A program made the translations under genes and the position numbers. Of a stretch of 64,000 bases of DNA, positions 41,280 through 49,927 are shown piece by piece; position 1 is the stretch's first letter; each line of letters starts with the position of its first letter. Location: positions 896,001-960,000 of the forward strand of contig LBMP01000001.1 of NCBI GenBank assembly GCA_001184205.1, in the 5' to 3' direction. A model generated the notes under the pieces. The model was not told where the DNA came from. It saw only the letters and a list, made by a program, of their open reading frames with translations, and ran no database searches. The DNA is from Desulfocarbo indianensis. GTDB lineage: Bacteria; Desulfobacterota; Desulfarculia; Desulfarculales; Desulfarculaceae.

Positions 41280-42322
41280 AGGAGTTCCTCCACGTCTTGC
41301 AGCCAGGCGTGGCTGAGCTCCACGGTGGCGGCCAGGTCGTCCAGGTTGAGCAGGGAGGCGGGGGTATGGATATAGCGGCAGGGCACCGCCACGATGCAGG
41401 TGGGCACCCCCGCCCGGGAGAGATGAATGGCCCCCGCGTCGGTGCCGCCGTAGGGCGGCAGCTTGCGCTGGCAGGCCACGCCCGCCTTTTTCGCGGCCCG
41501 CTCCAGGGATTCCACCAGCCGGCGGGGCACCACGATGCGGCCGTCGGCCACGGTGATGGCCGGGCCCTGGCCCAGGTGGGAGGGCTGCCGGCCGGCGTTC
41601 AGGCCGGGAGTGTCGCCCACCGTGGCCTCCAGGCAGAGCGCCAAGTCCGGCTTCAGCCCGTAGGCCGCGGTGGTGGCTCCCCGGAGCCCCAGCTCCTCGC
41701 CCACCGAGAAATTGAGCGCCACCTCCACCGGCGGCGGCTGGCCGGCCAGGCGCTGGGCCAGGGCGCACAGCGCCGCGCAGCCGGCGCGGTCGTCCAGGTT
41801 GCGCGCCCGAAAGCAGCGCCCGCCCAGGCGGCCCATGCCCAGTTCCAGCACCCCCGGCGTGCCGGTCTGGATGCCCAGGGCGCGGACCTCCTCCTCGCCG
41901 GCCGCGCCGATATCCACGAAGGTCTGGTCCCAGGGCACGGACTTGTCCTTGTCGTTCTTTTCGCTCACATGCGGCGGGGCCAGGCCGATGACCCCTTCCA
42001 CCCGCGCTCCCGGCCGGGGCTGCAACACCACCCAGGAGCCGGGCAAAATGCGCTGATCCACGCCGCCCAGGGGCGCCACCCGCAGAAAGCCCTCCTTCTC
42101 CACCCGCTGCACCATGAGGCCGCATTCGTCCAGATGGGCGTCCAGCATGACCCGGGGGCCGCCCTCCGGTCCCAGCCAGGCTTGCAGGTTGCCCAGGCGG
42201 TCCACCTCGATCCGCCTGACCAGGGGTTTCAGGAAAGCGGCCACGGCGTCGCGGGCTTCGTCCTCGAAACCCGCGGGGCCCAGGGGCGGGCAAAGGGTTG
42301 CCAACAGTTCTTGCAGGTCCAT
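41276..42322 (-). CDS. M42-family aminopeptidase
   Basis: A 348-residue di-zinc aminopeptidase of the PepA/TET/endoglucanase-M type. All metal ligands are seen: His in LDAHLDECGLMV, Asp in NLDDRAGCAAL, the catalytic Glu pair in FSVGEELGLRGA, Asp in ATVGDTPG and His in RYIHTPASLL. It is translationally coupled to the M24 peptidase through a GTGA overlap, so the two act together in peptide degradation. Confidence 0.92.
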   Translation of the reverse strand: MDLQELLATLCPPLGPAGFEDEARDAVAAFLKPLVRRIEVDRLGNLQAWLGPEGGPRVMLDAHLDECGLMVQRVEKEGFLRVAPLGGVDQRILPGSWVVLQPRPGARVEGVIGLAPPHVSEKNDKDKSVPWDQTFVDIGAAGEEEVRALGIQTGTPGVLELGMGRLGGRCFRARNLDDRAGCAALCALAQRLAGQPPPVEVALNFSVGEELGLRGATTAAYGLKPDLALCLEATVGDTPGLNAGRQPSHLGQGPAITVADGRIVVPRRLVESLERAAKKAGVACQRKLPPYGGTDAGAIHLSRAGVPTCIVAVPCRYIHTPASLLNLDDLAATVELSHAWLQDVEELL

Positions 42323-42338
42323 GGGCCTCCTTTGGGGG

Positions 42339-43499
42339 CTAGTGGGCGCGGGGCGGGTTCCGGCTGGGGTCTTCCTCTTCCCGCTTCTGGAAAAAGGCCA
42401 GGAGATTGTAGAAAGCTTGCGGCGCGCTGGCGCTCGCCACCGGCGCCACCGCCAGGCGGCCCTGGTTCAAAAGCATCTCGAAAAGGTCGTTGACCACGGT
42501 GCTGAAAAGGTCCAGGTCGCTGGGCGATTGATAATAGGAAGCCAGGAGCTCCCGGAAATCCTCCCCCACCCGGAAATTACCCAAGGCTTCCAGGAGGTGC
42601 ACCTCGTCGCCGGTGCCCACGTAGATCAGATGGGGGCAGGAGGTCAAGGGCCTTATCTCGGGCCCCACCCTGATCTCCGACTTGGCCCCGCAGATGGGGC
42701 ACACGGCGCTGATCTGGTGGGTTTCGCTTTTTTCGGGGGGCGCGTGCCCGGCCAATTCGGCGGCGCTCAAATCCAGGCGGGGATGCATGCGCCCCAGCAT
42801 GGCCAAATCCGGATCGGAGCCCACCACCGCCCCCACCCACTGGGCCCAGGCCTGGGCCATCACCGCCGGAGCCAGCTCCGGGGGAACCCCCTGCAAGCCG
42901 TCGCCCAGGGCCATCCACAGGCGCAGCTCGGCTTCGGAATCCAGCTCGGCGGCCTTGGGCTTGGCCAGCACCTCGGCGGCCCATCGGGCCAGGCGCGGGT
43001 CGGGCTTTTCCGGGTCCTGGCCGGCGGCCCGCAAGGCCCGCTCGTGCAGGGTGGCCAGCTCCCCGGCCGCCGCCTCGGCCAAATCCAGCTGGCTTTGGCC
43101 CAGGGCTTTCATCAGGAAATCCTCCACCAGCTCGAAATCCTCGGGCTTTATTTCCTGGCGGGTGACGGCCGGCAGGGAAAGGAGGGCGCGGTGGAACAAA
43201 AGCGGCCGGTCAAAGCGCAGGCTGGCCAGCACCTGGGCCAGCACCGCGTGGCTGTCGTCCAGGTCCCACAGCCAGGCCAGGGGCGTCCGGCCCTCGGCGC
43301 GGCCGGGGAGGATAACCTCGCAGGCCAAGGCGGCGCGCACGAAAAGATCGAAAACCTCGGAATCCTCCAGGCGCAGGAACGAGGGCTGGCCGAAACGGTA
43401 GGCCAGCCAGTCGTTTTTGTATAGCGGCGCGAAAAAGGCGGTGTCCAGAATGCCCTGGACTTGCGCCAGACGGCTGTCTATGGGCTGGGGAAAATCCAT
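42339..43499 (-). CDS. Hypothetical protein with a CPIC zinc-ribbon-like motif
   Basis: A 386-residue soluble protein. It starts MDFPQPIDSRLAQVQ, and a GAGGA site supports 43499 over a TTG at 43505. It is largely helical (about 1-240), then a short cysteine segment (ISAVCPICGAK ... RPLTSCPHLIYVG, about 270-295), then another helical part. Only three cysteines are close together, so a metal site is possible but not assured. The gene directly follows a small conserved-looking gene (2-bp gap) and precedes the M42 gene by 16 bp, so it may belong to that operon. I do not recognise a family. Confidence 0.6.
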   Translation of the reverse strand: MDFPQPIDSRLAQVQGILDTAFFAPLYKNDWLAYRFGQPSFLRLEDSEVFDLFVRAALACEVILPGRAEGRTPLAWLWDLDDSHAVLAQVLASLRFDRPLLFHRALLSLPAVTRQEIKPEDFELVEDFLMKALGQSQLDLAEAAAGELATLHERALRAAGQDPEKPDPRLARWAAEVLAKPKAAELDSEAELRLWMALGDGLQGVPPELAPAVMAQAWAQWVGAVVGSDPDLAMLGRMHPRLDLSAAELAGHAPPEKSETHQISAVCPICGAKSEIRVGPEIRPLTSCPHLIYVGTGDEVHLLEALGNFRVGEDFRELLASYYQSPSDLDLFSTVVNDLFEMLLNQGRLAVAPVASASAPQAFYNLLAFFQKREEEDPSRNPPRAH

Positions 43500-43501
43500 G
43501 C

Positions 43502-43762
43502 TCAATCCTCGTGGCCGTGGTCCTTGAGGAAATGCTGATGGTATTCTTCCTCCTCCAAATGCTGGCGCAGGAAACCGCTCAACAGATCGAAAAGCCGGTC
43601 CATGTCTTCCTGGCGCAAGCGGGGCAGGATGAGTTTCATGAAGGCGTCGTCGGAGAATTTCTGCAGATAGAACTGCAAGGTGGCCTGGTCGGTCTCCCGG
43701 TCCAGGCCATAGCCCACCATGCCGTCGTAATCTTCCACGAATTCATGGGTGTGCTGGGGCAT
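43502..43762 (-). CDS. Small acidic hypothetical protein
   Basis: An 86-residue helical protein, MPQHTHEFVEDYDGMVGYGL to KDHGHED, rich in Asp, Glu and His. GGAG upstream fixes the start at 43762. It lies 2 bp before the 386-residue hypothetical gene, so the two are co-translated. The histidines at both ends (HTHEF, HQHFLKDHGH) could bind a metal, which is speculation. Function unknown. Confidence 0.6.
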   Translation of the reverse strand: MPQHTHEFVEDYDGMVGYGLDRETDQATLQFYLQKFSDDAFMKLILPRLRQEDMDRLFDLLSGFLRQHLEEEEYHQHFLKDHGHED

Positions 43763-43843
43763 TGAGGCTCCATTTCGCATTGGTAAGTATATATTTATGG
43801 AGTATAGCCAGAGCGCGGGGCGCGGTCAATCAATGGGCCGGCT

Positions 43844-44287
43844 TTACTCCCCGGACGAACGCCGGGCCAGCCAGGCGGTGAGCGCCACGGCCAGAACCAG
43901 GCGGGGAGCCAACATCCAGAAGGCGCTGCCGCCCAGGAGCATGAAGATGGCGGTGTCCTCCACCACCGCGTGGCAGGTGACCAGAAACACCGCCAGGGCC
44001 AGGCGTTCGCGATGGGAGAGGTTGTCCTCCCGGCTCATGGCCAGGAGAATGCCCGCGCCGTAGAGCAGCCCCAGGAATATGCCGGCCAAAAGCGGCACCA
44101 TGGCGCCGGGCCCCAGGCCCAGCCGGGCCAGCGCCGGGCCCACGCCTTTCCAGGGCCTGGCGAAGAGGCCGTAGGCCTTGGCGACCTCGTAGGCGATCAT
44201 GAGCGGCAGGACGATGGCGAAAATCTGGGCGCAGAGAATGAGCCCGTCCCAGGCCGCCGTGGGCAACAATGCGAGGTATTGGCTCAT
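43844..44287 (-). CDS. Nucleoside-recognition (Gate) domain membrane protein, subunit 2
   Basis: A 147-residue protein with about four hydrophobic segments and the Gate pattern FAIVLPLMIAYEVAKAYGLF, MVPLLAGIFLGLLYGAGIL and LVTCHAVVEDTAIFM. Its ATG overlaps the stop of the following-numbered partner gene (ATGA), so the two half-transporters are made together. This resembles split SpmA/SpmB-type pairs. The substrate is unknown. Confidence 0.72.
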   Translation of the reverse strand: MSQYLALLPTAAWDGLILCAQIFAIVLPLMIAYEVAKAYGLFARPWKGVGPALARLGLGPGAMVPLLAGIFLGLLYGAGILLAMSREDNLSHRERLALAVFLVTCHAVVEDTAIFMLLGGSAFWMLAPRLVLAVALTAWLARRSSGE

Positions 44288-44757
44288 GCCGAAACCGCCG
44301 GGAGGATTTGGGCCAGCGCCCAGCCAGCGCCCAGTCCCAGCCCCAGGCGCAGGGCGGTGAGGCTCCAGAGCCGGCCCGGCGCCAGGCTGCGCACCACCGC
44401 GCCCTCCACCACCAGGGAGTGGGAGATGCCCAGGATGAGGCCCAGCACCGAGACCTGCGCCCAGTCCAGGCCCAGGGGGGCGGCCACCGCCGCCGCCGCG
44501 TAGAGATTCAATAAAAAGCCGGCGGTTAGCGCCGCCGCCGCCTCGGGCGGCAGGCCCCAGAGGCCCATCACCGGGGCCAGGAAGCCGGATATCCAGGATA
44601 ACAGACCGGTAACCTTGAATATTTCCGTGGCGACGTAGAGGGGGAGAATGGTTTTGAGCAGAAACCAGATCAGGGGCTTGCCCCTTTGGAGGCCCGCGGT
44701 GAGGCCTTGGCGCCAGGGGGGCGGGGCCTGTTTTTGGCTGGTCGGCTGGCTCGGCAT
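44284..44757 (-). CDS. Nucleoside-recognition (Gate) domain membrane protein, subunit 1
   Basis: A 157-residue protein with about four membrane segments: LIWFLLKTILPLYVATEIFK, then a gate-like GLWGLPPEAAAALTAGFLLN, then LGLILGISHSLVVEGAVV. It is the first gene of a two-gene overlap (4 bp) with the other Gate protein. It is divergent from the FCD regulator, which might control it through the shared promoter region. Confidence 0.72.
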   Translation of the reverse strand: MPSQPTSQKQAPPPWRQGLTAGLQRGKPLIWFLLKTILPLYVATEIFKVTGLLSWISGFLAPVMGLWGLPPEAAAALTAGFLLNLYAAAAVAAPLGLDWAQVSVLGLILGISHSLVVEGAVVRSLAPGRLWSLTALRLGLGLGAGWALAQILPAVSA

Positions 44758-44811
44758 GGCCCTAGAATTTACGCCGTCCGTAAAAAAGAAGCAAGCCTCG
44801 GCAAATAATGG

Positions 44812-44865
44812 TTGACAATTCAGTGGTCATTATGCCAATCTGCATTATGGACTAACCTTAGTCCA
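44812..44865 (+). promoter_or_regulatory. Promoter and palindromic operator of the FCD-regulator gene
   Basis: TTGACA at 44812-44817 with a weaker -10 (CAATCT at 44836-44841, 18-base spacing). A perfect 18-bp palindrome, TGGACTAACCTTAGTCCA, lies at 44848-44865, right where transcription would start. GntR/FCD regulators bind such short palindromes, so this is the likely autoregulatory operator. It is also in reach of the divergent Gate-gene promoter. Confidence 0.6.
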
Positions 44866-44912
44866 ACCCGCATGGCACCGCACAATAAAAAACATTAAAA
44901 GCGTTAGGTGAT

Positions 44913-45662
44913 ATGGCAGCACCCCGCTCTATTGTTTCCCGCCTGCCAAAGCGCCGCAAGGCCTATGAACAGGTGGCCCAGGCCATAAGGGAACAGGTGT
45001 TTTCCGGCTCGCTGAGTGAAGGCCAGCGCCTTCCCTCCGAGCGAGAGATGGCCGAGCAGTTCGGGGTAAGCCGGGTGGTTATAAGGGAGGCCATCCGCAC
45101 CCTGGAGCTGGCGGGCATCCTCCGGGTGCAAAAGGGCGCGGGCGGCGGAACCTTCGTGAGCACCAACTATGACAAGCCGCTTTCCACCAGCCTGGAGAAC
45201 CTCCTGGCCGGCAAGGCCATAAGCCTGGAAAACCTTTTCGAACTCCGGCTGCTTTTGGAGGCCCCGGCCGCGGAAAAGGCCGCCCTGCGGGCCACGCCCG
45301 AGGACCTGGCCTCCCTGGAGGAGATCGTGGCCTTGTCCGACAAGGTCAGCGATGATTCCGAGGCCCTGCGCGCCGCCAACCTGGAGTTTCACCGCCGCCT
45401 GGCGGCGCTGGCCGACAATCCGCTTCTGGCGGTTCTTTGCGAAACGGTCATCGCCATCCTGGTGGCTTCCCTGGAAGGCCAGCTGAACATGGAAACCAGC
45501 CAGGCCGTGCTGGGTTATCACAAGCGCATCGTGGCGGCCATCAAGGCCGGCCAGGCCAAGGAGGCCCGCAAGCTGGTGGAGGGAGATTTGGCTCAGTTGC
45601 ACAGCCGCTACCACGAGATGGGCATCCAGCTCAAAACCTCGCGCGGCGGGAGTGAAAAATGA
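44913..45662 (+). CDS. GntR-family transcriptional regulator, FCD (FadR) subfamily
   Basis: A 249-residue repressor/activator with an N-terminal winged helix (about 10-80: RKAYEQVAQAIREQVFSG, LPSEREMAEQFGVSRVVIR, IRTLELAGILRVQKGAGGG) and a C-terminal FCD ligand-binding helical bundle (about 95-235: LFELRLLLEAPAAEKAA, ANLEFHRRLAALADNPLL, HKRIVAAIKAGQA). FCD proteins usually bind organic acids, often with a metal. The gene leads a cluster with a TAXI-TRAP transporter and CoA-transferase, so it likely senses that carboxylate substrate. Confidence 0.9.
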   Translation: MAAPRSIVSRLPKRRKAYEQVAQAIREQVFSGSLSEGQRLPSEREMAEQFGVSRVVIREAIRTLELAGILRVQKGAGGGTFVSTNYDKPLSTSLENLLAGKAISLENLFELRLLLEAPAAEKAALRATPEDLASLEEIVALSDKVSDDSEALRAANLEFHRRLAALADNPLLAVLCETVIAILVASLEGQLNMETSQAVLGYHKRIVAAIKAGQAKEARKLVEGDLAQLHSRYHEMGIQLKTSRGGSEK

Positions 45663-45742
45663 CCTGAGGGAGAGTTGGGGCCGGGGCTAACGCCTTGGCC
45701 CTGGTTGGTTTCGAGCACCTATACCACACGGAGGGAGGCAGA

Positions 45743-46192
45743 ATGAGAACTATCAAGGGAGTCTTGCTAGCGACCATGGCCTTGTTGGCTCTGGCCGGAC
45801 TGCTGCTGGCCGCGGGTTGCCAAGGAGTTCCAGCCAAGACCGATCCCAAGGCCGCCGCGCCGGAATATTTCGCCTGCGCGCCCAAGGAGAAACTGGTCTA
45901 CTCCATCGCCCCTGAAGCCGAAGTTACCGAATTCCGTTGTTTCATGGCTGATTACCAGAAAACCCCCTCACTGCATTTCCTCATCACCATCAAGAACGTA
46001 TCCCAAGAGGATCAGCGTTACCGGGTGAATATCTTCCTGGATGACGGCAAGGCCGTGGGCGGCCTGGTGCCCAGGCAGACCAAGAAAGGCCTGATCAAGC
46101 CCGGCGCCACCGCCACCTACACCTACCCGGTGAAAGGCATGGGCCAGAAGGCCCAGGCCGTGGAACTTATCGTCAAAACCATGGGCAAGTAA
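45743..46192 (+). CDS. Small lipoprotein (YcfL/DUF1425-like)
   Basis: A 149-residue protein with a lipoprotein signal (MRTIKGVLLATMALLALAG then LLLAAGC, lipid on Cys ~26) and a beta-rich body: HFLITIKNVSQEDQRYRVNI, FLDDGKAVGGL, and GATATYTYPVKGMG. The pattern resembles YcfL-type proteins. GGAGGGAGG precedes the ATG at 45743. It lies 18 bp before the TAXI binding-protein gene, so it is likely co-transcribed with it; a role in the transport system is not established. Confidence 0.65.
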   Translation: MRTIKGVLLATMALLALAGLLLAAGCQGVPAKTDPKAAAPEYFACAPKEKLVYSIAPEAEVTEFRCFMADYQKTPSLHFLITIKNVSQEDQRYRVNIFLDDGKAVGGLVPRQTKKGLIKPGATATYTYPVKGMGQKAQAVELIVKTMGK

Positions 46193-46210
46193 ATCAGGGA
46201 GGTAGATCAC

Positions 46211-47188
46211 ATGAAGCGTTTGAGCATTATTCTGGCGATTTGCGCCGCCTTGACCCTGGCCATCGCCTTGCCCGCGGCGGCCAAGACCCAGTTCATCTCC
46301 ATCGGCACCGGCGGCACCGGCGGCGTTTATTATCCCTATGGCGGCGGCATGGCCGAGGTATGGTCCAAATACGTGCCCGGCGTCAAAGCCGTGGCCGAGG
46401 TGACCGGCGCCAGCGTGGAAAACACCAAACTGGCCCACAAGGGCGAGACCGTGGTCGGGCTCATCATGGGCGACGTGGCCTTTCAGGGCTATTACGGGGA
46501 AGGCAAGTTCAAGGATTCCCCCCAGAAGATACTGGCCATGGCCGCCATGTACCCCAACATCATGCAGATCGTGACCCGCAAGGGCTCCGGCATCAAGAAC
46601 GTGAACGATTTCAAGGGCAAGACCGTCTCCATCGGCGCGCCGGGCTCCGGCACCGCCTTCATGGCCGAGCTGGTCTTGAAGGCCCTGGAAATCCCGCTGG
46701 ATTCCTTTAGCGTCCGCCGGCTCTCCTTCAACGAGAACGCCAACGCCCTGCGCGACGGCACCATCGACGCCGGCGTCTGGGTGGTGGCTCCCGGCACCAG
46801 CTCCATCATGGATTTGGCCACCACCCACGAGATCGAGATGATCTCCTTCACCCCCGAGCAGCAGAAGAAGATCTCCGACAAGTACGGCTTCTACAGCGGC
46901 TGGGACCTGGAAGGCGGCATCTACCGCGGCCTGGACCAGCCCACCCCCACCATGAGCGTGTGGAACGTGGTGATCTGCCAGGCCAGCCTGGATACCGAAC
47001 TGGTCTACCAGCTTACCAAGGCCCTGTATGAGCACAACGATTACATGCAGAAGATCCATCCTTTCGCCAAATACACCACCCCGGAGAACGCGGTGAAGCA
47101 ATCGCCCATCCCGCTGCACCCCGGTACCATCAAGTATCTGAAAGAAAAAGGTATTGAGGTCCCAGCCAAACTGATGCCCAAGGGCTAG
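46211..47188 (+). CDS. TAXI-type TRAP transporter solute-binding protein
   Basis: A 325-residue periplasmic receptor with a signal peptide (about 1-24, ending ALPAAAK). The TAXI family start QFISIGTGGTGGVYYPYGGG is clear, followed by VTGASVENTKLAHKGE, FKGKTVSIGAPGSGTAFMAE and WDLEGGIYRGL. It would deliver a small carboxylate to the fused TRAP permease encoded two genes later. GGGAGG precedes the ATG. TAXI ligands commonly include dicarboxylates and amino acids; the exact one here is not known. Confidence 0.92.
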   Translation: MKRLSIILAICAALTLAIALPAAAKTQFISIGTGGTGGVYYPYGGGMAEVWSKYVPGVKAVAEVTGASVENTKLAHKGETVVGLIMGDVAFQGYYGEGKFKDSPQKILAMAAMYPNIMQIVTRKGSGIKNVNDFKGKTVSIGAPGSGTAFMAELVLKALEIPLDSFSVRRLSFNENANALRDGTIDAGVWVVAPGTSSIMDLATTHEIEMISFTPEQQKKISDKYGFYSGWDLEGGIYRGLDQPTPTMSVWNVVICQASLDTELVYQLTKALYEHNDYMQKIHPFAKYTTPENAVKQSPIPLHPGTIKYLKEKGIEVPAKLMPKG

Positions 47189-47189
47189 C

Positions 47190-47729
47190 ATGCAACGGCC
47201 GGCCCGGTTGACCCTGTTGGCGTTGGCCGGGCTGGCCCTGGTTTTCACGGCCGCCGCCGTTTTGCCCGGCGGCATGGAATTGCAAGTGAGCCCCCTCCAA
47301 GGGGGAGCGCCACTCTTGCGGGTTCTCTTGGGAGACAAGCCTGGGTTCACGCTTCACTACCATCACTCGGTGAACCACAAGCCCATCTGGGAGACGCACA
47401 GCCTGGACCCGCAAGGCCGCATATTCATAGAAGAAGAGCGTTTTGTCAGCTTCAACGCGGGAATGGGCCATTTGCCCGGCCGAGGCCGCCACTACAAGGA
47501 CGGCGATTTGCAGGTGATCGCAGACATTCATCAGCTCGTGCCGCGCCTGGTGCTCAGAGTGGGCGCCCCTGGGGTGGATCACACCATCGTGTGGTCCGGC
47601 GGCGCCATAAACCTCTCGGCCCTGGTCCCCGGCCAGGCGGTGGAGGTGAGCGCCCGTCCGGTCGGCTTGCTGCGCAGCCTGTGGCTGAGACTGTTCCCGC
47701 TGCACGCATCTCCCATGGCTGGAGCTTAG
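47190..47729 (+). CDS. DUF1850-family exported protein of the TRAP-TAXI cluster
   Basis: A 179-residue protein with an N-terminal signal or anchor helix (about 6-27) and the family core FTLHYHHSVNHKPIWETHSL, FVSFNAGMGH and VDHTIVWSGGAINLSALVPG. From family knowledge, DUF1850 genes sit between the TAXI receptor and the permease, as here (1-bp gap to the receptor stop, 5-bp gap to the permease). Its role in transport is unknown. Confidence 0.8.
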   Translation: MQRPARLTLLALAGLALVFTAAAVLPGGMELQVSPLQGGAPLLRVLLGDKPGFTLHYHHSVNHKPIWETHSLDPQGRIFIEEERFVSFNAGMGHLPGRGRHYKDGDLQVIADIHQLVPRLVLRVGAPGVDHTIVWSGGAINLSALVPGQAVEVSARPVGLLRSLWLRLFPLHASPMAGA

Positions 47730-47734
47730 AACCC

Positions 47735-49858
47735 ATGTCCCCCAACACAACCGCCCCCGACAAATCGGCCGCTCAAAAAGTCACCCGCGCGCCCCTGGGC
47801 CTCAAGCCGGATTCCAACCGTTCCCTGGTGAAGACCGTGGCCTTGGTGGTCTCGGTGCTGGGCGTGTGTTTAAGCCTTTATCAACTTTGGACCGCTGGCT
47901 TGATGGCCTTGCCCGCCATGGTGCAGCGTTCGATTCACTTGGCGGCCATCCTGGCGCTGACTTTTCTTCTCAGGCCGCCCTTTCCCGGAGCCCGCAAGGA
48001 TAAACTCAGCGTCTGGTTCTGCCTGGACGTCTGCCTGGCGCTCCTGGCCTGCTACTGCACCTTTTACATCTGCTACAACCTGAACGAGATCTTCGCCCGC
48101 CAGGGCGACTGGCTGCCCATGGATCTGTGGGTCAGCGCCGTGGGCATAGTCCTGGTGCTGGAGGCCTGCCGCCGGGTCATAGGCAACATCATGACCGGCA
48201 TCTGCATCGCGGCCATGATCTTCGCCTACGTGGGGCACAGCGAATTCCTGCCGGAAATACTGTGGCACAAGGGCTACAGCATCGAGCGCATCGCCACCAC
48301 CCTCTGGCTGACCACCGAGGGCGTGTTCGGGGTGCCCATCTACGTGGCCGCCACCTTCGTCTTCATTTTCGTGTTGTTCGGCGCTTTCCTGGAGTCCACC
48401 GGCGGCGGCCAGTTCTTCATCGACCTGGCCTACGCCCTCACCGGCCGCTTTTCCGGCGGCCCGGCCAAAACCAGCGTCATCGCCTCGGGCTTCATGGGCT
48501 CGGTGTCGGGCTCGGCGGTGGGCAACGTGGTGGCCACCGGCTCCTTCACCATACCCATGATGAAAAAGGTGGGTTACCGTCCCCACGTGGCCGGCGCCAT
48601 AGAGGCCGCGGCCTCCACCGGCGGCCAGCTCATGCCGCCCATCATGGGGGCCGGCGCCTTTCTCATGGCCGAGTTCACCAATACCAGCTATCTGGACATC
48701 ATCCGCATAGCCCTGGTGCCGGCCATCCTCTACTACATGACCGTGCTGCTTTTCGTGCACTTCGAGGCCAAGAAATACGGCCTGGAGGGCCAGCCCAAGG
48801 ATGCCCTGCCCAAATTGGGGGCCACCATGATGGGGGGCCTGCACTTCCTCATTCCGGTGGCCATCCTGGTGTCGGCCCTGGTGATGAACTATTCCCCCAT
48901 GATGTCCGGCTTCGTGGCGGTGATCGCCATCTTCCTCACCTCCGTGATCGCCAACGCCGTCAAAACCGCCGTGCGCAACGGCAAGCTGCCCGCCGGCTCC
49001 CCCGAGATCGTCAGCGCCGGCCGGTTTTCCATGCATGAGCTCAAGGAACTGCTCAAGGCCCTGGAAAAGGGAGCCCGCAACGCCATCATGGTTTCGGTGG
49101 CCTGCGCCGCGGCCGGCATCATCGTGGGCATGGTGGGGCTCACCGGCATGGGGCTCAAGTTCTCCAGCCTGGTCCTGGAGCTTTCCTTCGGCATCAAGGT
49201 GCTGGCCATCCTGCTCATCGGCCTGGCCTCCCTGGTGTTGGGCATGGGCCTGCCGGTGACGGCCAGCTACATCGTCCTGGCGACCCTGGCCGGTCCGGCC
49301 CTGTTGGACATGGGCGTGCCGCTTTTGGTCACCCACATGATCGTTTTCTGGTATTCCCAGGACGCCAACGTGACCCCGCCGGTGAGCCTGGCCTCCTTCG
49401 CCGGCGCCGGCGTGGCCGGGGCCAACCCCATGCAGACGGCGTTCGTCTCCTGGAAACTGGCCAAGGGGCTCTACATCATCCCCATCGTCATGGCCTACCG
49501 TCCCCTTTTGGGCATGGGCGAAAATTACGAAATGTGGCATTGGCAGGTGGGCATGACAATACTCACCACGGCCCTGGGCCTGGTGGGATTCGCCGCGGCC
49601 CTGGAGCGCTTCCTGATCCGGCGGGCCTCCTGGCTGGAGACCGTTCTCCTGGTGCTGGGCTCGGCCGCCATGTTCTGGCCCGCCATCAAGCTGCCCCCCG
49701 GCGGCGTCTGGTTCCTGCCCGGGGTGGAATCCATCCCCACCTGGACCCTGGACGTGATCGGCCTGGCCCTGTTCGCCATCGTGGTGTTCTTGCAGGTGGT
49801 GCACAAGCCGGAGAACTTGAAGCCCTTGCCGGTGGAGCTGGCGCAGGGCGCGTCCTGA
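47735..49858 (+). CDS. TRAP transporter fused permease (DctQ-DctM, TAXI type)
   Basis: A 707-residue polytopic membrane protein with about 16-18 helices. The N-terminal part holds the small-subunit-like helices. The DctM-like body has FVFIFVLFGAFLESTGGGQF, SVIASGFMGSVSGSAVGNVV, AIEAAASTGGQLMPPIMGAG and GMGLPVTASYIVLATLAGPA, and ends with more helices. It uses an ion gradient to import the solute bound by the TAXI receptor. I chose the ATG at 47735 (MSPNTTAPDKSAAQ) as the start, since the longer frame from 47591 lies within the DUF1850 gene. Confidence 0.92.
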   Translation: MSPNTTAPDKSAAQKVTRAPLGLKPDSNRSLVKTVALVVSVLGVCLSLYQLWTAGLMALPAMVQRSIHLAAILALTFLLRPPFPGARKDKLSVWFCLDVCLALLACYCTFYICYNLNEIFARQGDWLPMDLWVSAVGIVLVLEACRRVIGNIMTGICIAAMIFAYVGHSEFLPEILWHKGYSIERIATTLWLTTEGVFGVPIYVAATFVFIFVLFGAFLESTGGGQFFIDLAYALTGRFSGGPAKTSVIASGFMGSVSGSAVGNVVATGSFTIPMMKKVGYRPHVAGAIEAAASTGGQLMPPIMGAGAFLMAEFTNTSYLDIIRIALVPAILYYMTVLLFVHFEAKKYGLEGQPKDALPKLGATMMGGLHFLIPVAILVSALVMNYSPMMSGFVAVIAIFLTSVIANAVKTAVRNGKLPAGSPEIVSAGRFSMHELKELLKALEKGARNAIMVSVACAAAGIIVGMVGLTGMGLKFSSLVLELSFGIKVLAILLIGLASLVLGMGLPVTASYIVLATLAGPALLDMGVPLLVTHMIVFWYSQDANVTPPVSLASFAGAGVAGANPMQTAFVSWKLAKGLYIIPIVMAYRPLLGMGENYEMWHWQVGMTILTTALGLVGFAAALERFLIRRASWLETVLLVLGSAAMFWPAIKLPPGGVWFLPGVESIPTWTLDVIGLALFAIVVFLQVVHKPENLKPLPVELAQGAS

Positions 49859-49927
49859 TCTGAAACCGCGTGAAACCATAAGCATAAGGGGAGCGGGGCC
49901 GGGCTCCGTTCCCCGATGAGGAACCAA

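Noticed and set aside
47870-49927. A 685-codon minus-strand open frame
   Set aside because: It is the antisense shadow of the TRAP permease. It is His/Gly-rich with no recognisable fold or ribosome site.
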